Below, piece by piece: positions 24,505 through 32,915 of a DNA stretch of 47,632 nucleotides. Location of the stretch: assembly GCA_017461395.1 (NCBI GenBank), contig JAFTYF010000039.1:1-47632 (forward strand), read 5' to 3'. Below the pieces are notes generated by a model. It had not been told where the DNA came from. It was given only the letters and a program-made list of their open reading frames with translations, and did not search any database. The first letter of the stretch is position 1, and each line of letters begins with the position of its first letter. A program made the translations under genes and the position numbers. The DNA is from Ruminococcus sp. (GTDB lineage: Bacteria > Bacillota > Clostridia > Oscillospirales > Ruminococcaceae).

Positions 24505-24990
24505 ATGGCAAAATCAAAAAAACAATCTAAAAAAGGTCAGCCTCCTGTTCAGGAAAAGGTCGTTGTAAAAAGAAAAAGCGGATGTTTTATTGCTCTCCTT
24601 CTCCTTATTGCAGTTATCGCTCTCCTTATCTGGCTTATGAGCCACTTCCATATCGGATTTTTCGGAAATGACGGCGGCGGCGACAACAAGAACTCGTCAC
24701 AATCCGAAAGTACTGACGATCTGTCACCTATCGACAAAAGTACTCAGCCTTCTGACCACAACTCCGAAAAAATTATTGATATCACCGTGAGCGGCAGTCA
24801 GTATTTCTATGACGACGGAAAAACTGAGGTTCAGGACTTTATCAGCGAAATCAAGGAAATGAACGGCGTTGTAAATGTCCGTGTTACCGACAACAACGCT
24901 TACGTCGAATATATGCAGGAGCTTATCAGCGCTCTTGAAGAAAACGGTATCCCTTACACGGAATATCCGGCTGACAGTGAAAACGAATAA
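24505..24990 (+). CDS. Single-pass membrane protein with ExbD-like extracytoplasmic domain
   Basis: The protein (161 residues) has a Lys-rich cytoplasmic N-terminus, one helix (FIALLLLIAVIALLIWLM), a Gly/Asn/Ser/Asp-rich linker and a C-terminal domain from about residue 90. That domain (IDITVSGSQYFYDDGK ... VRVTDNNAYVEYMQELIS) resembles the periplasmic domain of ExbD, with a strand, a helix, a strand with Asp, and a final helix. Unlike the preceding protein, its helix has no Asp, so it could not carry protons. It starts 2 bases after the ExbD-like stop and is the third member of the set. Assignment of the domain is by eye. Confidence 0.6.
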   Translation: MAKSKKQSKKGQPPVQEKVVVKRKSGCFIALLLLIAVIALLIWLMSHFHIGFFGNDGGGDNKNSSQSESTDDLSPIDKSTQPSDHNSEKIIDITVSGSQYFYDDGKTEVQDFISEIKEMNGVVNVRVTDNNAYVEYMQELISALEENGIPYTEYPADSENE

Positions 24991-25004
24991 AACCAGTACC
25001 ACAC

Positions 25005-25055
25005 AGAGCCTGTCTGATATCTCCTGAATTGCAGCGGAGATACTGAACAGGCTCT
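25005..25055 (+). other. Two-part RNA hairpin between the ExbD-like operon and aroB
   Basis: An outer 9-bp stem (25005-25013 with 25047-25055) and an inner 7-bp stem (25018-25024 with 25036-25042) are separated by a symmetric CTGA/CTGA internal loop. There is no long T run on the plus strand, so it is not a clear terminator. It lies 38 bases upstream of the aroB ATG and could be a processing or regulatory hairpin. Confidence 0.5.
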
Positions 25056-25093
25056 TAAATCAAAAAAACAGACAGCTTATCAACGGAGGAATT

Positions 25094-26137
25094 ATGAAAA
25101 CTATCCATGTAAATACAAGTCATCCATACGATGTCCTTATCGAAAGAGACGGACTTAAAAAATGCGGCGAATATATCAGAAGCATTACAAAATCCACTAA
25201 GGCGGCTGTCATTACTGACGATATCGTGGGTGCTCTCTACGCTCAGACGGCTGTTGAATCCCTTGCTCAGAACGGATTTGAAGCGTGCGTATTCACATTT
25301 CCGAATGGCGAGCAGTCGAAAAATCTCAGTATTTTCGGACAGATTCTTGACTTCCTCTGCGAAAACAGCATTACACGAAGCGATATAATTATAGCTCTCG
25401 GCGGCGGAGTTGTCGGCGATATTACCGGCTTTGCGGCAGCTTCATATCTCAGGGGCGTTGATTTTGTGCAGATTCCCACTACCCTGCTTGCACAGATAGA
25501 TTCATCCGTCGGCGGTAAAACTGCTATCGACATAAAAGGCGGAAAAAATCTCGTCGGAGCTTTCAAACAGCCGGCTATGGTCATTTGCGACAGCAATACG
25601 CTCAGAACCCTTTCGCCGGAAATCCTCTCCGACGGCATGGCAGAAGCTGTGAAATACGGCATGATTCGTGACGAAAAACTCTTTGAGCTTATCGAAACTC
25701 ACGACCTTGATTCTATCGACGAGGTCATGGACGAAATGATCTGCACCTGCATCGACATCAAGCGTGACGTAGTTGAACACGATGAATTCGACAGGGGCGA
25801 AAGAATGATACTTAACTTCGGTCATACTCTCGGTCACGCTCTCGAGGGATGGCATGAATATACAAACTTCACGCACGGAATGGGTGTTGCCGCCGGTATG
25901 TGCCTTATCACGGGAAAGCTCTGTGAGCCGCTTGTTATGGAAAGACTGCAGAAGTGCCTTGTGAAATACAGGCTCCCCGTCGGCACGGATATCCCCATGA
26001 GCGAACTGCTTCCGTTCTGCTCAAAGGACAAAAAACGTGAATCGGACAGCCTCAGCTATATCGTGTGCAGAACTATCGGCAGGGCTGAGATAGTCAGAGT
26101 TACTGTGGAAGAATTCAACAAGCTTATGGAGGACTGA
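25094..26137 (+). CDS. aroB: 3-dehydroquinate synthase
   Basis: The protein (347 residues) converts DAHP to 3-dehydroquinate, the second step of the shikimate pathway, using NAD+ and a divalent metal. Key motifs are present: GGGVVGDITGFAAA for NAD binding, PTTLLAQIDSSVGGKTAI, GMAEAVKYG with a metal-binding Glu, and the metal-binding His in FGHTLGHALE and THGMGVAAGM. Length is normal. It is the first of four closely spaced genes (aroB, aroA, aroC-like, DUF4364). A GGAGG site precedes the ATG; no strong promoter was found in the 100 bases upstream. Confidence 0.96.
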   Translation: MKTIHVNTSHPYDVLIERDGLKKCGEYIRSITKSTKAAVITDDIVGALYAQTAVESLAQNGFEACVFTFPNGEQSKNLSIFGQILDFLCENSITRSDIIIALGGGVVGDITGFAAASYLRGVDFVQIPTTLLAQIDSSVGGKTAIDIKGGKNLVGAFKQPAMVICDSNTLRTLSPEILSDGMAEAVKYGMIRDEKLFELIETHDLDSIDEVMDEMICTCIDIKRDVVEHDEFDRGERMILNFGHTLGHALEGWHEYTNFTHGMGVAAGMCLITGKLCEPLVMERLQKCLVKYRLPVGTDIPMSELLPFCSKDKKRESDSLSYIVCRTIGRAEIVRVTVEEFNKLMED

Positions 26138-26138
26138 A

Positions 26139-27365
26139 ATGGATATACGCATAACCCCATCACATCTTTCCGGCAGAGTTGAGATACCTGCGTCAAAAAG
26201 CTGTGCTCACCGTGCACTTATCTGCGCATCTCTCGCTCAGGGAAAATCAGTTATCAGCGGCGTCAGTATGTCCAAGGATATCGAAGCGACTATCAGAGCA
26301 ATGACGGCTCTCGGCGCACATTTTGACGTTGACGGAACTACTGTGACTGTTACCGGAATAACATCAGCTCCGGACAAGGCTGACATCGACTGCAACGAAA
26401 GCGGCTCAACTCTGAGATTCATCCTGCCTGTTGCAGCAGCTCTCGGCTCCGAAGCGACTTTCAGGGGCAGAGGACGTCTTCCTCAGCGCCCTATCGACAT
26501 CTACAAGCGTGAACTTACTAAAAACGGTACGGTATTTCTAGCTCAGGATATGCCGTATGTCATCGGCGGAAAGCTTAAAGGCGGCAGATATGAAATAGAA
26601 GGAAATGTTTCATCTCAGTTCGTTACCGGACTTATTTTCGCTCTCCCGCTCCTTGACGAGGATTCTGAGATAATTCTCACATCACGCCTCGAATCACGTC
26701 CCTACGTCGATATCACCATTGATATCCTCAGACGATTCGGTATAAGCATCACCGAAACTGAAAACGGATTCTTCATTAAAGGCGGTCAGAAATATACTCC
26801 CCATGATGAAAAAATCGAGGGTGATTTCTCACAGGCGGCGTTTTTCTATGTTGCTAACGCTCTTGGCGCAGATATAAAACTCGGAAATCTCAGCGAAAAC
26901 AGCGTTCAGGGCGACAAAAAAATTACAGAAATCATAGATCAGGTATGCTCTGACGGAAAAATAAGCTCATTCAGGGCGGACTGCTCGGATATCCCCGACC
27001 TTGTGCCGATTCTCACTGTTCTCGGAGCTTTCGGCTCAGAAGATTCAGTTATATATAACGCTGAAAGGCTTAAAATCAAGGAAAGCGACAGGCTCCAGAC
27101 CTCTGCGGCTCTTGTGAATTCACTCGGCGGAAACGTTGAAATCACAAGCGACGGACTCATCATTCATCCCGTTAAAAATATGCACGGCGGTATTGTTGAC
27201 AGCTTCGGCGACCACAGAATCGTTATGGCAGCAGCTGTTGCCGCTTCCGCAGTTGACGGAGAAGTGATTATTCGCGGAGCAGAAGCCGCTGAAAAATCAT
27301 ATCCCGATTTCTTTAAAGACTATATCCAGCTCGGAGGTAAGGCTAATGTCGTCAATCTGGAATAA
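26139..27365 (+). CDS. aroA: 3-phosphoshikimate 1-carboxyvinyltransferase (EPSP synthase)
   Basis: The 408-residue enzyme transfers an enolpyruvyl group from PEP to shikimate 3-phosphate. Conserved blocks are all recognisable: ASKSCAHRALI near the N-terminus, CNESGSTLRF, LPQRPID, SSQFVTGL, GDFSQAAFF, DIPDLVP, KESDRL, FGDHRIVMA and KSYPDFF. The replacement of the family's NSGT by ESGS-type sequence is common in clostridial enzymes. One base separates it from aroB, and its last 20 bases overlap the aroC-like gene. It appears fully functional, in contrast to its downstream neighbour. Confidence 0.95.
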   Translation: MDIRITPSHLSGRVEIPASKSCAHRALICASLAQGKSVISGVSMSKDIEATIRAMTALGAHFDVDGTTVTVTGITSAPDKADIDCNESGSTLRFILPVAAALGSEATFRGRGRLPQRPIDIYKRELTKNGTVFLAQDMPYVIGGKLKGGRYEIEGNVSSQFVTGLIFALPLLDEDSEIILTSRLESRPYVDITIDILRRFGISITETENGFFIKGGQKYTPHDEKIEGDFSQAAFFYVANALGADIKLGNLSENSVQGDKKITEIIDQVCSDGKISSFRADCSDIPDLVPILTVLGAFGSEDSVIYNAERLKIKESDRLQTSAALVNSLGGNVEITSDGLIIHPVKNMHGGIVDSFGDHRIVMAAAVAASAVDGEVIIRGAEAAEKSYPDFFKDYIQLGGKANVVNLE

Positions 27366-28395
27366 CAGGATATCTGTTTCTATCTTCGGAGAAGCGCAGG
27401 CTCCTGCTATAGGTATAACTATCGACAATCTTCCGACGGGAGAATATATAAATACTGAGGAACTCACAGCTTTCATGGCACGAAGAAGCTCCCATGTAAT
27501 GAGCGACGGCTATGAAAATACTGTTCCGCATATAATGTCCGGCATTATAAACGAGCGTACAACTGGAATGCCTCTCTGCGCCTTTTTGCAAAATACCCCA
27601 AAACCCTCTGCTCCTGCCGTAAATGATCCGGCACTCATGCGTACAGGTCATGCTGATTATACAGGTGCGGCAAGATATAAAGGCTTTTGCGATGTAAGAG
27701 ATTCCGTCGGTTTTTCTGACCGCATAACGCTTCCCCTATGCTTTGCCGGTGCAATCTGCGGTCAGATACTGCAGCGCAGAGGAATTTACGCCGGTGCGCA
27801 TATCCTCAGTATTCACAATATGAAAGACAACCCTTTTGATCCCGTAAACGTCGGACGAGAAGCTGTTCTCAGCGTGCGAAAAAAAGATTTCCCCGTGATA
27901 AACGACCGAAAAGGCTGGGTTATGGCTGAAAATCTCAGAAAAGCTGCCGAAGCTGGTGAAACTCTCGGCGGTATCATTGAGTGCGCAGCAATTAATGTTC
28001 CGGCTGGTATCGGCTCACCCGTTTTTGACGGTCTTGAAAACAGCATTGCTCAGCTTGTTTTTGGAATTCCCGGCGTTTCCGGTCTGGAATTCGGTGCAGG
28101 ATTCTCGGCTGCAAGAATGATCGGCAGCCAGAACAACGATGATTACTATGTCAGCGATCACGGATATGTTCTCACGAAAACGAACAATCACGGCGGTATT
28201 CTCGGCGGAATATCCTCCGGAATGCCAGTTACGCTCAGGGTTGCTGTAAAGCCTCCCCTGCTCCCGACCGGAGCTTCCGGCGGCGCAATAAAGGTCAGCG
28301 AGGCGTGCAGTGTTCCCGCACTTGTTCCGTGCGTTGAGGCGGCAGTAAATATTGCTCTCCTCTCGCACATGATAGATTACCCCGATTTTTGTTAA
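27346..28395 (+). CDS. aroC: Chorismate synthase-like protein with altered active site
   Basis: The protein (349 residues) is collinear with clostridial chorismate synthase and keeps landmarks such as the TGHADYTG block (His102), VPAGIGSPVFDGL, GSQNNDDYY and NNHGGILGGISSGMP. Several normally invariant sites are changed. FGESHG is FGEAQA, so the catalytic His becomes Gln18. The GGG(H/R) motif of the FMN/substrate loop is DSVG (119-122). The RHDP motif is VSEA (317-320) and the following PRAV Arg is Ala325; the loop before it is shortened. The codons were checked directly. It may be inactive, slow or have a new function, while the gene position (overlapping aroA) is that of a true aroC. No second chorismate synthase is in the window. 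Confidence 0.85.
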   Translation: MSSIWNNRISVSIFGEAQAPAIGITIDNLPTGEYINTEELTAFMARRSSHVMSDGYENTVPHIMSGIINERTTGMPLCAFLQNTPKPSAPAVNDPALMRTGHADYTGAARYKGFCDVRDSVGFSDRITLPLCFAGAICGQILQRRGIYAGAHILSIHNMKDNPFDPVNVGREAVLSVRKKDFPVINDRKGWVMAENLRKAAEAGETLGGIIECAAINVPAGIGSPVFDGLENSIAQLVFGIPGVSGLEFGAGFSAARMIGSQNNDDYYVSDHGYVLTKTNNHGGILGGISSGMPVTLRVAVKPPLLPTGASGGAIKVSEACSVPALVPCVEAAVNIALLSHMIDYPDFC

Positions 28396-28404
28396 GGTGA
28401 TATT

Positions 28405-28995
28405 ATGCAGGAAGAAAATATTCTGAAAATGGCAGAAATGGCAGATACTGAGATAAAGGATGTTCCCACGCTCAATATCCTGCTTTGCTATCTGCTGTAC
28501 AAAATAAATAAGCCGATAGAAACTGAACAGCTTTACGAAATAGCTATCGGCACCGAAATAATTAATTTCTTTTATTATCAGGATTCCATTGACTATCTAC
28601 TGAAAAATTCTCTCATTTCTGTCACAGAAGATAACGGAAAGGAATTCTATACCCTCCAGCCAAAGGGAATCGAATGTGCAAAGCGCCTTAAAAGCTATGC
28701 ACCAAAATCCTATCGTGACAAGCTCGTTCTTGCAGCACTCAGATACTTCGCACGAATTAAAGCAGAAAACGAAATGAAGATTGAGTTCATTCCGCTTGAA
28801 AACGGATATTACACAAGAGTCCGCTGCCTCGACAAGGACTGCGATCTCATGGATCTCATGCTATATGCGCCTGATCTTACTCAGGCTAAGCTTCTCGGCG
28901 AAAAAATAATGCTTAATCCGGCTGGATTCTACGGAAAAATCGTTGAGCTTGCTCTCTCAAACGAGGAGATCCCTTATGATCTAAGCGATAACTGA
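28405..28995 (+). CDS. DUF4364 family protein (winged-helix-like)
   Basis: The 196-residue protein matches the clostridial DUF4364 family: an N-terminal region that looks like a winged helix (LLCYLLYKINKPIETEQLYE ... YLLKNSLISVTEDNGKEFYTL) and a C-terminal domain with beta-strands (IEFIPLENGYYTRVRCL). Its function is unknown; the first domain suggests nucleic-acid binding. It lies 9 bases after the aroC-like stop, so it is in the same transcript, and a terminator follows within about 115 bases. Confidence 0.78.
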   Translation: MQEENILKMAEMADTEIKDVPTLNILLCYLLYKINKPIETEQLYEIAIGTEIINFFYYQDSIDYLLKNSLISVTEDNGKEFYTLQPKGIECAKRLKSYAPKSYRDKLVLAALRYFARIKAENEMKIEFIPLENGYYTRVRCLDKDCDLMDLMLYAPDLTQAKLLGEKIMLNPAGFYGKIVELALSNEEIPYDLSDN

Positions 28996-29084
28996 GCTGA
29001 TAAATAAGCACATTTATTTACTACAAAAAAAGGACGGCCACTGGTCGTCCATACGTTTATAAAATGAAAAATCGCCAAATTATC

Positions 29085-29120
29085 AGGTCATCTGAAAAAT
29101 CTCAGATGACCTTTTTATTT
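29085..29120 (+). terminator. Terminator of the aro operon
   Basis: A perfect 11-bp stem (29085-29095 with 29102-29112) is followed by a T-rich run. A second, weaker GC-rich hairpin at about 29031-29050 precedes it. Confidence 0.88.
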
Positions 29121-29138
29121 TATGGAAAGCTGTGATTT

Positions 29139-30287
29139 TTATTCGTGATCGAAAGTGATCATTGTTTCAAAGCAGCATCCGTTTTGTTTCAGTTCACTGT
29201 CCATGCGTTTTTTTATTTCATCACCGGAAAGTGAGCATCCAAACGGCACTATCATATCAAAAATGATCATACTTCCGGAAATGCGGAAATCATGTACAGA
29301 AAATCCCTCGTTCATAGATAAAGCTATTGCCCTTACCATTGCTCTGTATTTCGTTGTTTGTGTATCGTCTATATCAACAGGATCAGTATGAAGCGTGAGC
29401 GAAATATTAAATTTTTCCTGTATGCTCCGCTCTATTCTGTCGGCAATCTCATGAACTTCCTTGAAGCTTTTGTCGCTTCTCAGCTCAATATGACAGCTTC
29501 CGATCATTTTTGTAATGCCGTAATTATGGATGACAAGATCATGAACGTCAATTATATTGCTGTCAGAAATGATAGTGCTTCTGATATTTTCTGCAATTTC
29601 AGGCGGAACAGGCTTTCCGATAAGCTCATCAACAGTTTCTCGGATGATATCGATTCCTGTTCTGAGGATAAACGCTGATACTACAAGTCCCATTATTCCG
29701 TCAACAGGAAAATCTGTAAACAATGATGAAACAAGTGCAATAATAGTTGCGCTTGTAGCAATAACATCATTTCTGCTGTCATTCGCAGCAGCCGTAAGAA
29801 CTCCGGAATTGATCCTTTTGCCGAGCTTCATATTGAAAACTGACATCCACAGCTTTACTCCTATGGAAAGTATCAGCGAAGCAAGAACCACTGCGCTGAA
29901 TTCAACAGGCTTCGGATCTGCAGTTTTCTCGACCGAGCCTTTAAAAAGCTCAAATCCTACGACCATTATTATACCGGAAAGGATCAGTGATGTGAGATGC
30001 TCTACTCTGCCGTGACCGAAAGGATGATCTCTGTCGGCAGGCTTTGAAGCCATTTTGCATCCGAGAAACGATACCACACATCCTCCGCAGTCGGAAAGAT
30101 TATTGAATGCGTCGGAGATTATCGAAATTGAACCGGAAAGAACTCCCATAGCGTATTTCAGCAGAAAAAGAAATATATTGCAGATAAGTCCGGTCACACT
30201 GCTGAGAGCACTGTAGGCTCGTCTGACATCAGCATTTCCGGTATCGCTGCTGTTTTTCACGAATTTTTTTACCAGAAAATCAGTCAT
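29139..30287 (-). CDS. Cation diffusion facilitator (CDF) family metal exporter
   Basis: The protein (about 382 residues) has a CDF transmembrane domain and a cytoplasmic metal-binding C-terminal domain, followed by an extra C-terminal region of about 80 residues. Metal-site motifs are SDAFNNLSD in helix 2 and AAANDSRND in helix 5, plus the HPFGHGRVEH loop. The usual His of the zinc-type site is replaced by Asn/Asp, a pattern reported for Mn(II)-type CDFs, so manganese or iron export is more likely than zinc (inference). ATG 30287 is preferred over an upstream GTG because GAGGTG lies 6 bases before it. It may be co-transcribed with the MBOAT-DHHW pair upstream. Confidence 0.9.
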   Translation of the reverse strand: MTDFLVKKFVKNSSDTGNADVRRAYSALSSVTGLICNIFLFLLKYAMGVLSGSISIISDAFNNLSDCGGCVVSFLGCKMASKPADRDHPFGHGRVEHLTSLILSGIIMVVGFELFKGSVEKTADPKPVEFSAVVLASLILSIGVKLWMSVFNMKLGKRINSGVLTAAANDSRNDVIATSATIIALVSSLFTDFPVDGIMGLVVSAFILRTGIDIIRETVDELIGKPVPPEIAENIRSTIISDSNIIDVHDLVIHNYGITKMIGSCHIELRSDKSFKEVHEIADRIERSIQEKFNISLTLHTDPVDIDDTQTTKYRAMVRAIALSMNEGFSVHDFRISGSMIIFDMIVPFGCSLSGDEIKKRMDSELKQNGCCFETMITFDHE

Positions 30288-30328
30288 AGGCTTCACCTCA
30301 ATTTCATTATATGTCAGACCGTAATCTG

Positions 30329-31438
30329 TTATTTCATCGCAAGGCTGTTGTTAAGGATCAGCGTACTGTAAATGAAAAGTACATCCTGATCTTTGAAGTC
30401 AATATATGCACCCACCGCAGAGCTTGAAATATAGCGGATATCCACCAGTGTTACCTTTGAATAGCCGTCAACAAGAAGCGGAGCAAGACTGCTTCCGAAA
30501 GAATCACGGAAAATTATGAGTTCCCTGTCAGAAGAAGCGTCCGGATTTTCTATAGTGACAAGCGGATCGCTTCCGTTCAGGAACATCTCATAAGCATCCC
30601 TGCCCTCAGCCTTTTCCATACTGTACATCTGCGCTTCGACCGGCTGTCCGTACTTGTTGTTGTAACTTGTAACCTTGCAGTTTTCGAGAGTTTCGTTTGT
30701 CAGCCAGCAAAGCTCGTCAGGCTTAATTGGAAGTGCAAGCTGATTATAGTAAACCCCGTAAAACGGCTTGTCAAGCGTATTTTTTGTATAGCTTCCGCTG
30801 AGAGAGATTCCCATTGCAGAAGCAAGTCTTTCGGCAACATCGGTGATTTTTTCCTGCCGCCAGTGCGTATCTGTGCGGTAGTAATCCGATAACGTCAACA
30901 GATCGGTAATGTCGATATACTTTGCAAAATCACCTGTCCGACTGCGCACACTTTCGATAAACTCCGGATAGTCAAGCGAAAGACGATTCCTTTTATCGGA
31001 AAGAAAGCGGTTCTTATCCGGAATAACGGACATATACACGTTAGTATCTGTTCCGCTGAGATAAGTGTCGTAGATATATCTGAATCTTCCGGCGGCATGG
31101 TCTATCATCTTGTCGTTCTGCGGATATTCAACCTTTGCGATATATCCGTCCTGTAAATACAGATCATTGTTGTCAAGCTTCTGGAATACGAAAAGCTCAG
31201 CGGCTGATTTGAAGCCTCTGAACACATCACGCATCGGAAACTGATCCATTGCGTAGTCCTCAAATGAATTCATAAAGCTTGCGTCTGCAATAGTTTCTGC
31301 CGATAATTCAGGGAAGGTTTTAAGCACACGCCGCTCGCTGTCAGAGAAATCCTCCGGCTTTTTTAACCAGCACCAGAAGGACATTCCGAAAACAAGCACC
31401 GCCATTATTATGACTGTAATCATATTTTTTACTTTCAT
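30329..31438 (-). CDS. DHHW family protein (AlgX/AlgJ-like SGNH partner of MBOAT)
   Basis: The protein (369 residues) has an N-terminal membrane anchor (about residues 5-25) and an extracellular domain with the family motif TDTHW (about residue 216) and a C-terminal FRDSFG motif holding the nucleophile Ser. Such proteins pair with MBOAT acyltransferases to O-acetylate exopolysaccharide or cell-wall polymers. The start at 31438 follows a GAGGAGGG site, 10 bases after the MBOAT stop, so the two genes are an operon. The polymer acetylated is unknown. Confidence 0.88.
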   Translation of the reverse strand: MKVKNMITVIIMAVLVFGMSFWCWLKKPEDFSDSERRVLKTFPELSAETIADASFMNSFEDYAMDQFPMRDVFRGFKSAAELFVFQKLDNNDLYLQDGYIAKVEYPQNDKMIDHAAGRFRYIYDTYLSGTDTNVYMSVIPDKNRFLSDKRNRLSLDYPEFIESVRSRTGDFAKYIDITDLLTLSDYYRTDTHWRQEKITDVAERLASAMGISLSGSYTKNTLDKPFYGVYYNQLALPIKPDELCWLTNETLENCKVTSYNNKYGQPVEAQMYSMEKAEGRDAYEMFLNGSDPLVTIENPDASSDRELIIFRDSFGSSLAPLLVDGYSKVTLVDIRYISSSAVGAYIDFKDQDVLFIYSTLILNNSLAMK

Positions 31439-31448
31439 GACGCCCTCC

Positions 31449-32852
31449 TCAGAAACGGAAATACATGAACGGATTGAATGAGCCGTCCACGAGATACGCT
31501 GTTGCGGCAAGAGTTATCACCACAACAAATACGATTTCCGAAACGCTCATAACAGCCGCACCCGATTTCGTTGTGCGTACTTTTTCTGTAAGCATTTTCG
31601 GCAGCTGAGTTGCTCCGATAACTGCAAGTATCAGTACAAGCGCAAAGCTGCGCAGATAATAGCTGTGCTCGTCAGTTATGAGAGGAAGACCTCTCAGACC
31701 GAACATTCCGCCAATGCACTTTCCGGCTGTACTCATCGAATCTGAACCGAAGATGACAAAGCTTATCAGAATTGTCACCAGTACATAGGCGTGGCTGAAA
31801 AGCTTCGATTTTTTGAGATATTTTCCAAGAAAGAATTTCTCGGCTGTGAGGAATACAGCAAAGTAAAGTCCCCAGATGATGAAATTCCATGCGGCACCGT
31901 GCCAGAAGCCGGTTAGCATCCATACGATGAGGATATTTCTCAGGTGACGAAGCTTTGAAACACGGTTTCCGCCAAGTGGGATGTATACATAATCCCTGAA
32001 CCATGTGCCGAGTGAAATATGCCATCTGCGCCAGAATTCAGTTATGCTCGCTGATGTGAAAGGATACCGGAAGTTTTCGCAAAGTTCAAAACCGAACACC
32101 TTTGCAAGTCCGACAGCCATATCGCTGTAACCGGAGAAATCAAAATATATCTGGAGAGAATAGGAAATTGCATACATCCAGCAGAGAGCAACTGAAATTT
32201 CCGAGCCGTTGGTATATACTCCGCAAAGCTCGCCGAGAGCATTGGCTATAAGCACTTTTTTTCCAAGACCGATAACGAAAATCCGTATACCGTCAGCTGT
32301 TTTGTCGAGAGTATGGGTTCTTGATCTGAGCTGGGATGCAACATCGGAATACCGCACGATAGGTCCGGCGATAAGCTGTGGAAACATCGAGACATACGCT
32401 CCGAGATCAATGGGATTACGCTGTGCCTTGACATCGTTTCTGTAGACATCCACGACATAGCTCAGGATCTGGAATGTATAAAAGCTTATTCCCACAGGCA
32501 GAGCAACTTTTTTGATTGCAAGATCAAGTCCTGTAAGAGCGTTGAGGTTTTCAACAAAGAATCCGGAATACTTGAAATATCCCAGTGCGCCTAAGCTCAG
32601 CGCTGTAGATGCTATGAGTACTGCACGGGCTGTTTTCTTTTTTTCACGGAAACGTTCTATCAGCAGACCTGAAGCATATCCGATGAGGATACTTGTTATC
32701 ATGAGGATAATATATTTTGGCTCTCCCCACGCATAAAAAACAAGACTAGCTATAAGAAGCGCAGTATTTTTCAGTTTTGAGGGCGATATAAAATACAGGA
32801 TTAATGCAGCTGGAAGAAAATAATATAGGAAAGTAAGGGTTGAAAATACCAT
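31449..32852 (-). CDS. MBOAT family O-acyltransferase (AlgI/DltB-like)
   Basis: This 467-residue polytopic membrane protein carries acyl groups across the membrane to a surface polymer. It shows the family motifs WRRWHISLGTWFRDYVYIP and TGFWHGAAWNFIIWG with the invariant His. Length and topology fit AlgI-like enzymes. ATG 32852 has GGAGAGG 8 bases upstream, while the earlier GTG overlaps that site. The downstream DHHW gene completes the acetylation pair. D-alanylation by DltB is unlikely since dltA, dltC and dltD are absent. Confidence 0.93.
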   Translation of the reverse strand: MVFSTLTFLYYFLPAALILYFISPSKLKNTALLIASLVFYAWGEPKYIILMITSILIGYASGLLIERFREKKKTARAVLIASTALSLGALGYFKYSGFFVENLNALTGLDLAIKKVALPVGISFYTFQILSYVVDVYRNDVKAQRNPIDLGAYVSMFPQLIAGPIVRYSDVASQLRSRTHTLDKTADGIRIFVIGLGKKVLIANALGELCGVYTNGSEISVALCWMYAISYSLQIYFDFSGYSDMAVGLAKVFGFELCENFRYPFTSASITEFWRRWHISLGTWFRDYVYIPLGGNRVSKLRHLRNILIVWMLTGFWHGAAWNFIIWGLYFAVFLTAEKFFLGKYLKKSKLFSHAYVLVTILISFVIFGSDSMSTAGKCIGGMFGLRGLPLITDEHSYYLRSFALVLILAVIGATQLPKMLTEKVRTTKSGAAVMSVSEIVFVVVITLAATAYLVDGSFNPFMYFRF

Positions 32853-32879
32853 AATAAACACCTCTCCGGCAAAAATTCA

Positions 32880-32901
32880 GGGCGAACATATTTGTTCGCC
32901 C
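32880..32901 (-). terminator. Terminator of the small lipoprotein gene
   Basis: A perfect 9-bp stem (32880-32888 with 32893-32901) is followed on the minus strand by a TGAATTTTT run. It lies between the lipoprotein and MBOAT genes, so MBOAT expression needs read-through or a promoter I could not see. Confidence 0.78.
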
Positions 32902-32915
32902 GAACAGCCTTATTA

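Noticed and set aside
23245-24990. Zorya-type phage defence system based on the ExbB/MotA-like protein.
   Set aside because: There is no MotB-like OmpA domain, no ZorC/ZorD-like helicase and no nuclease gene nearby.
29031-29050. Separate small RNA gene near the aro terminator.
   Set aside because: Only a short imperfect GC-rich hairpin without its own promoter; it is probably an extra terminator stem.
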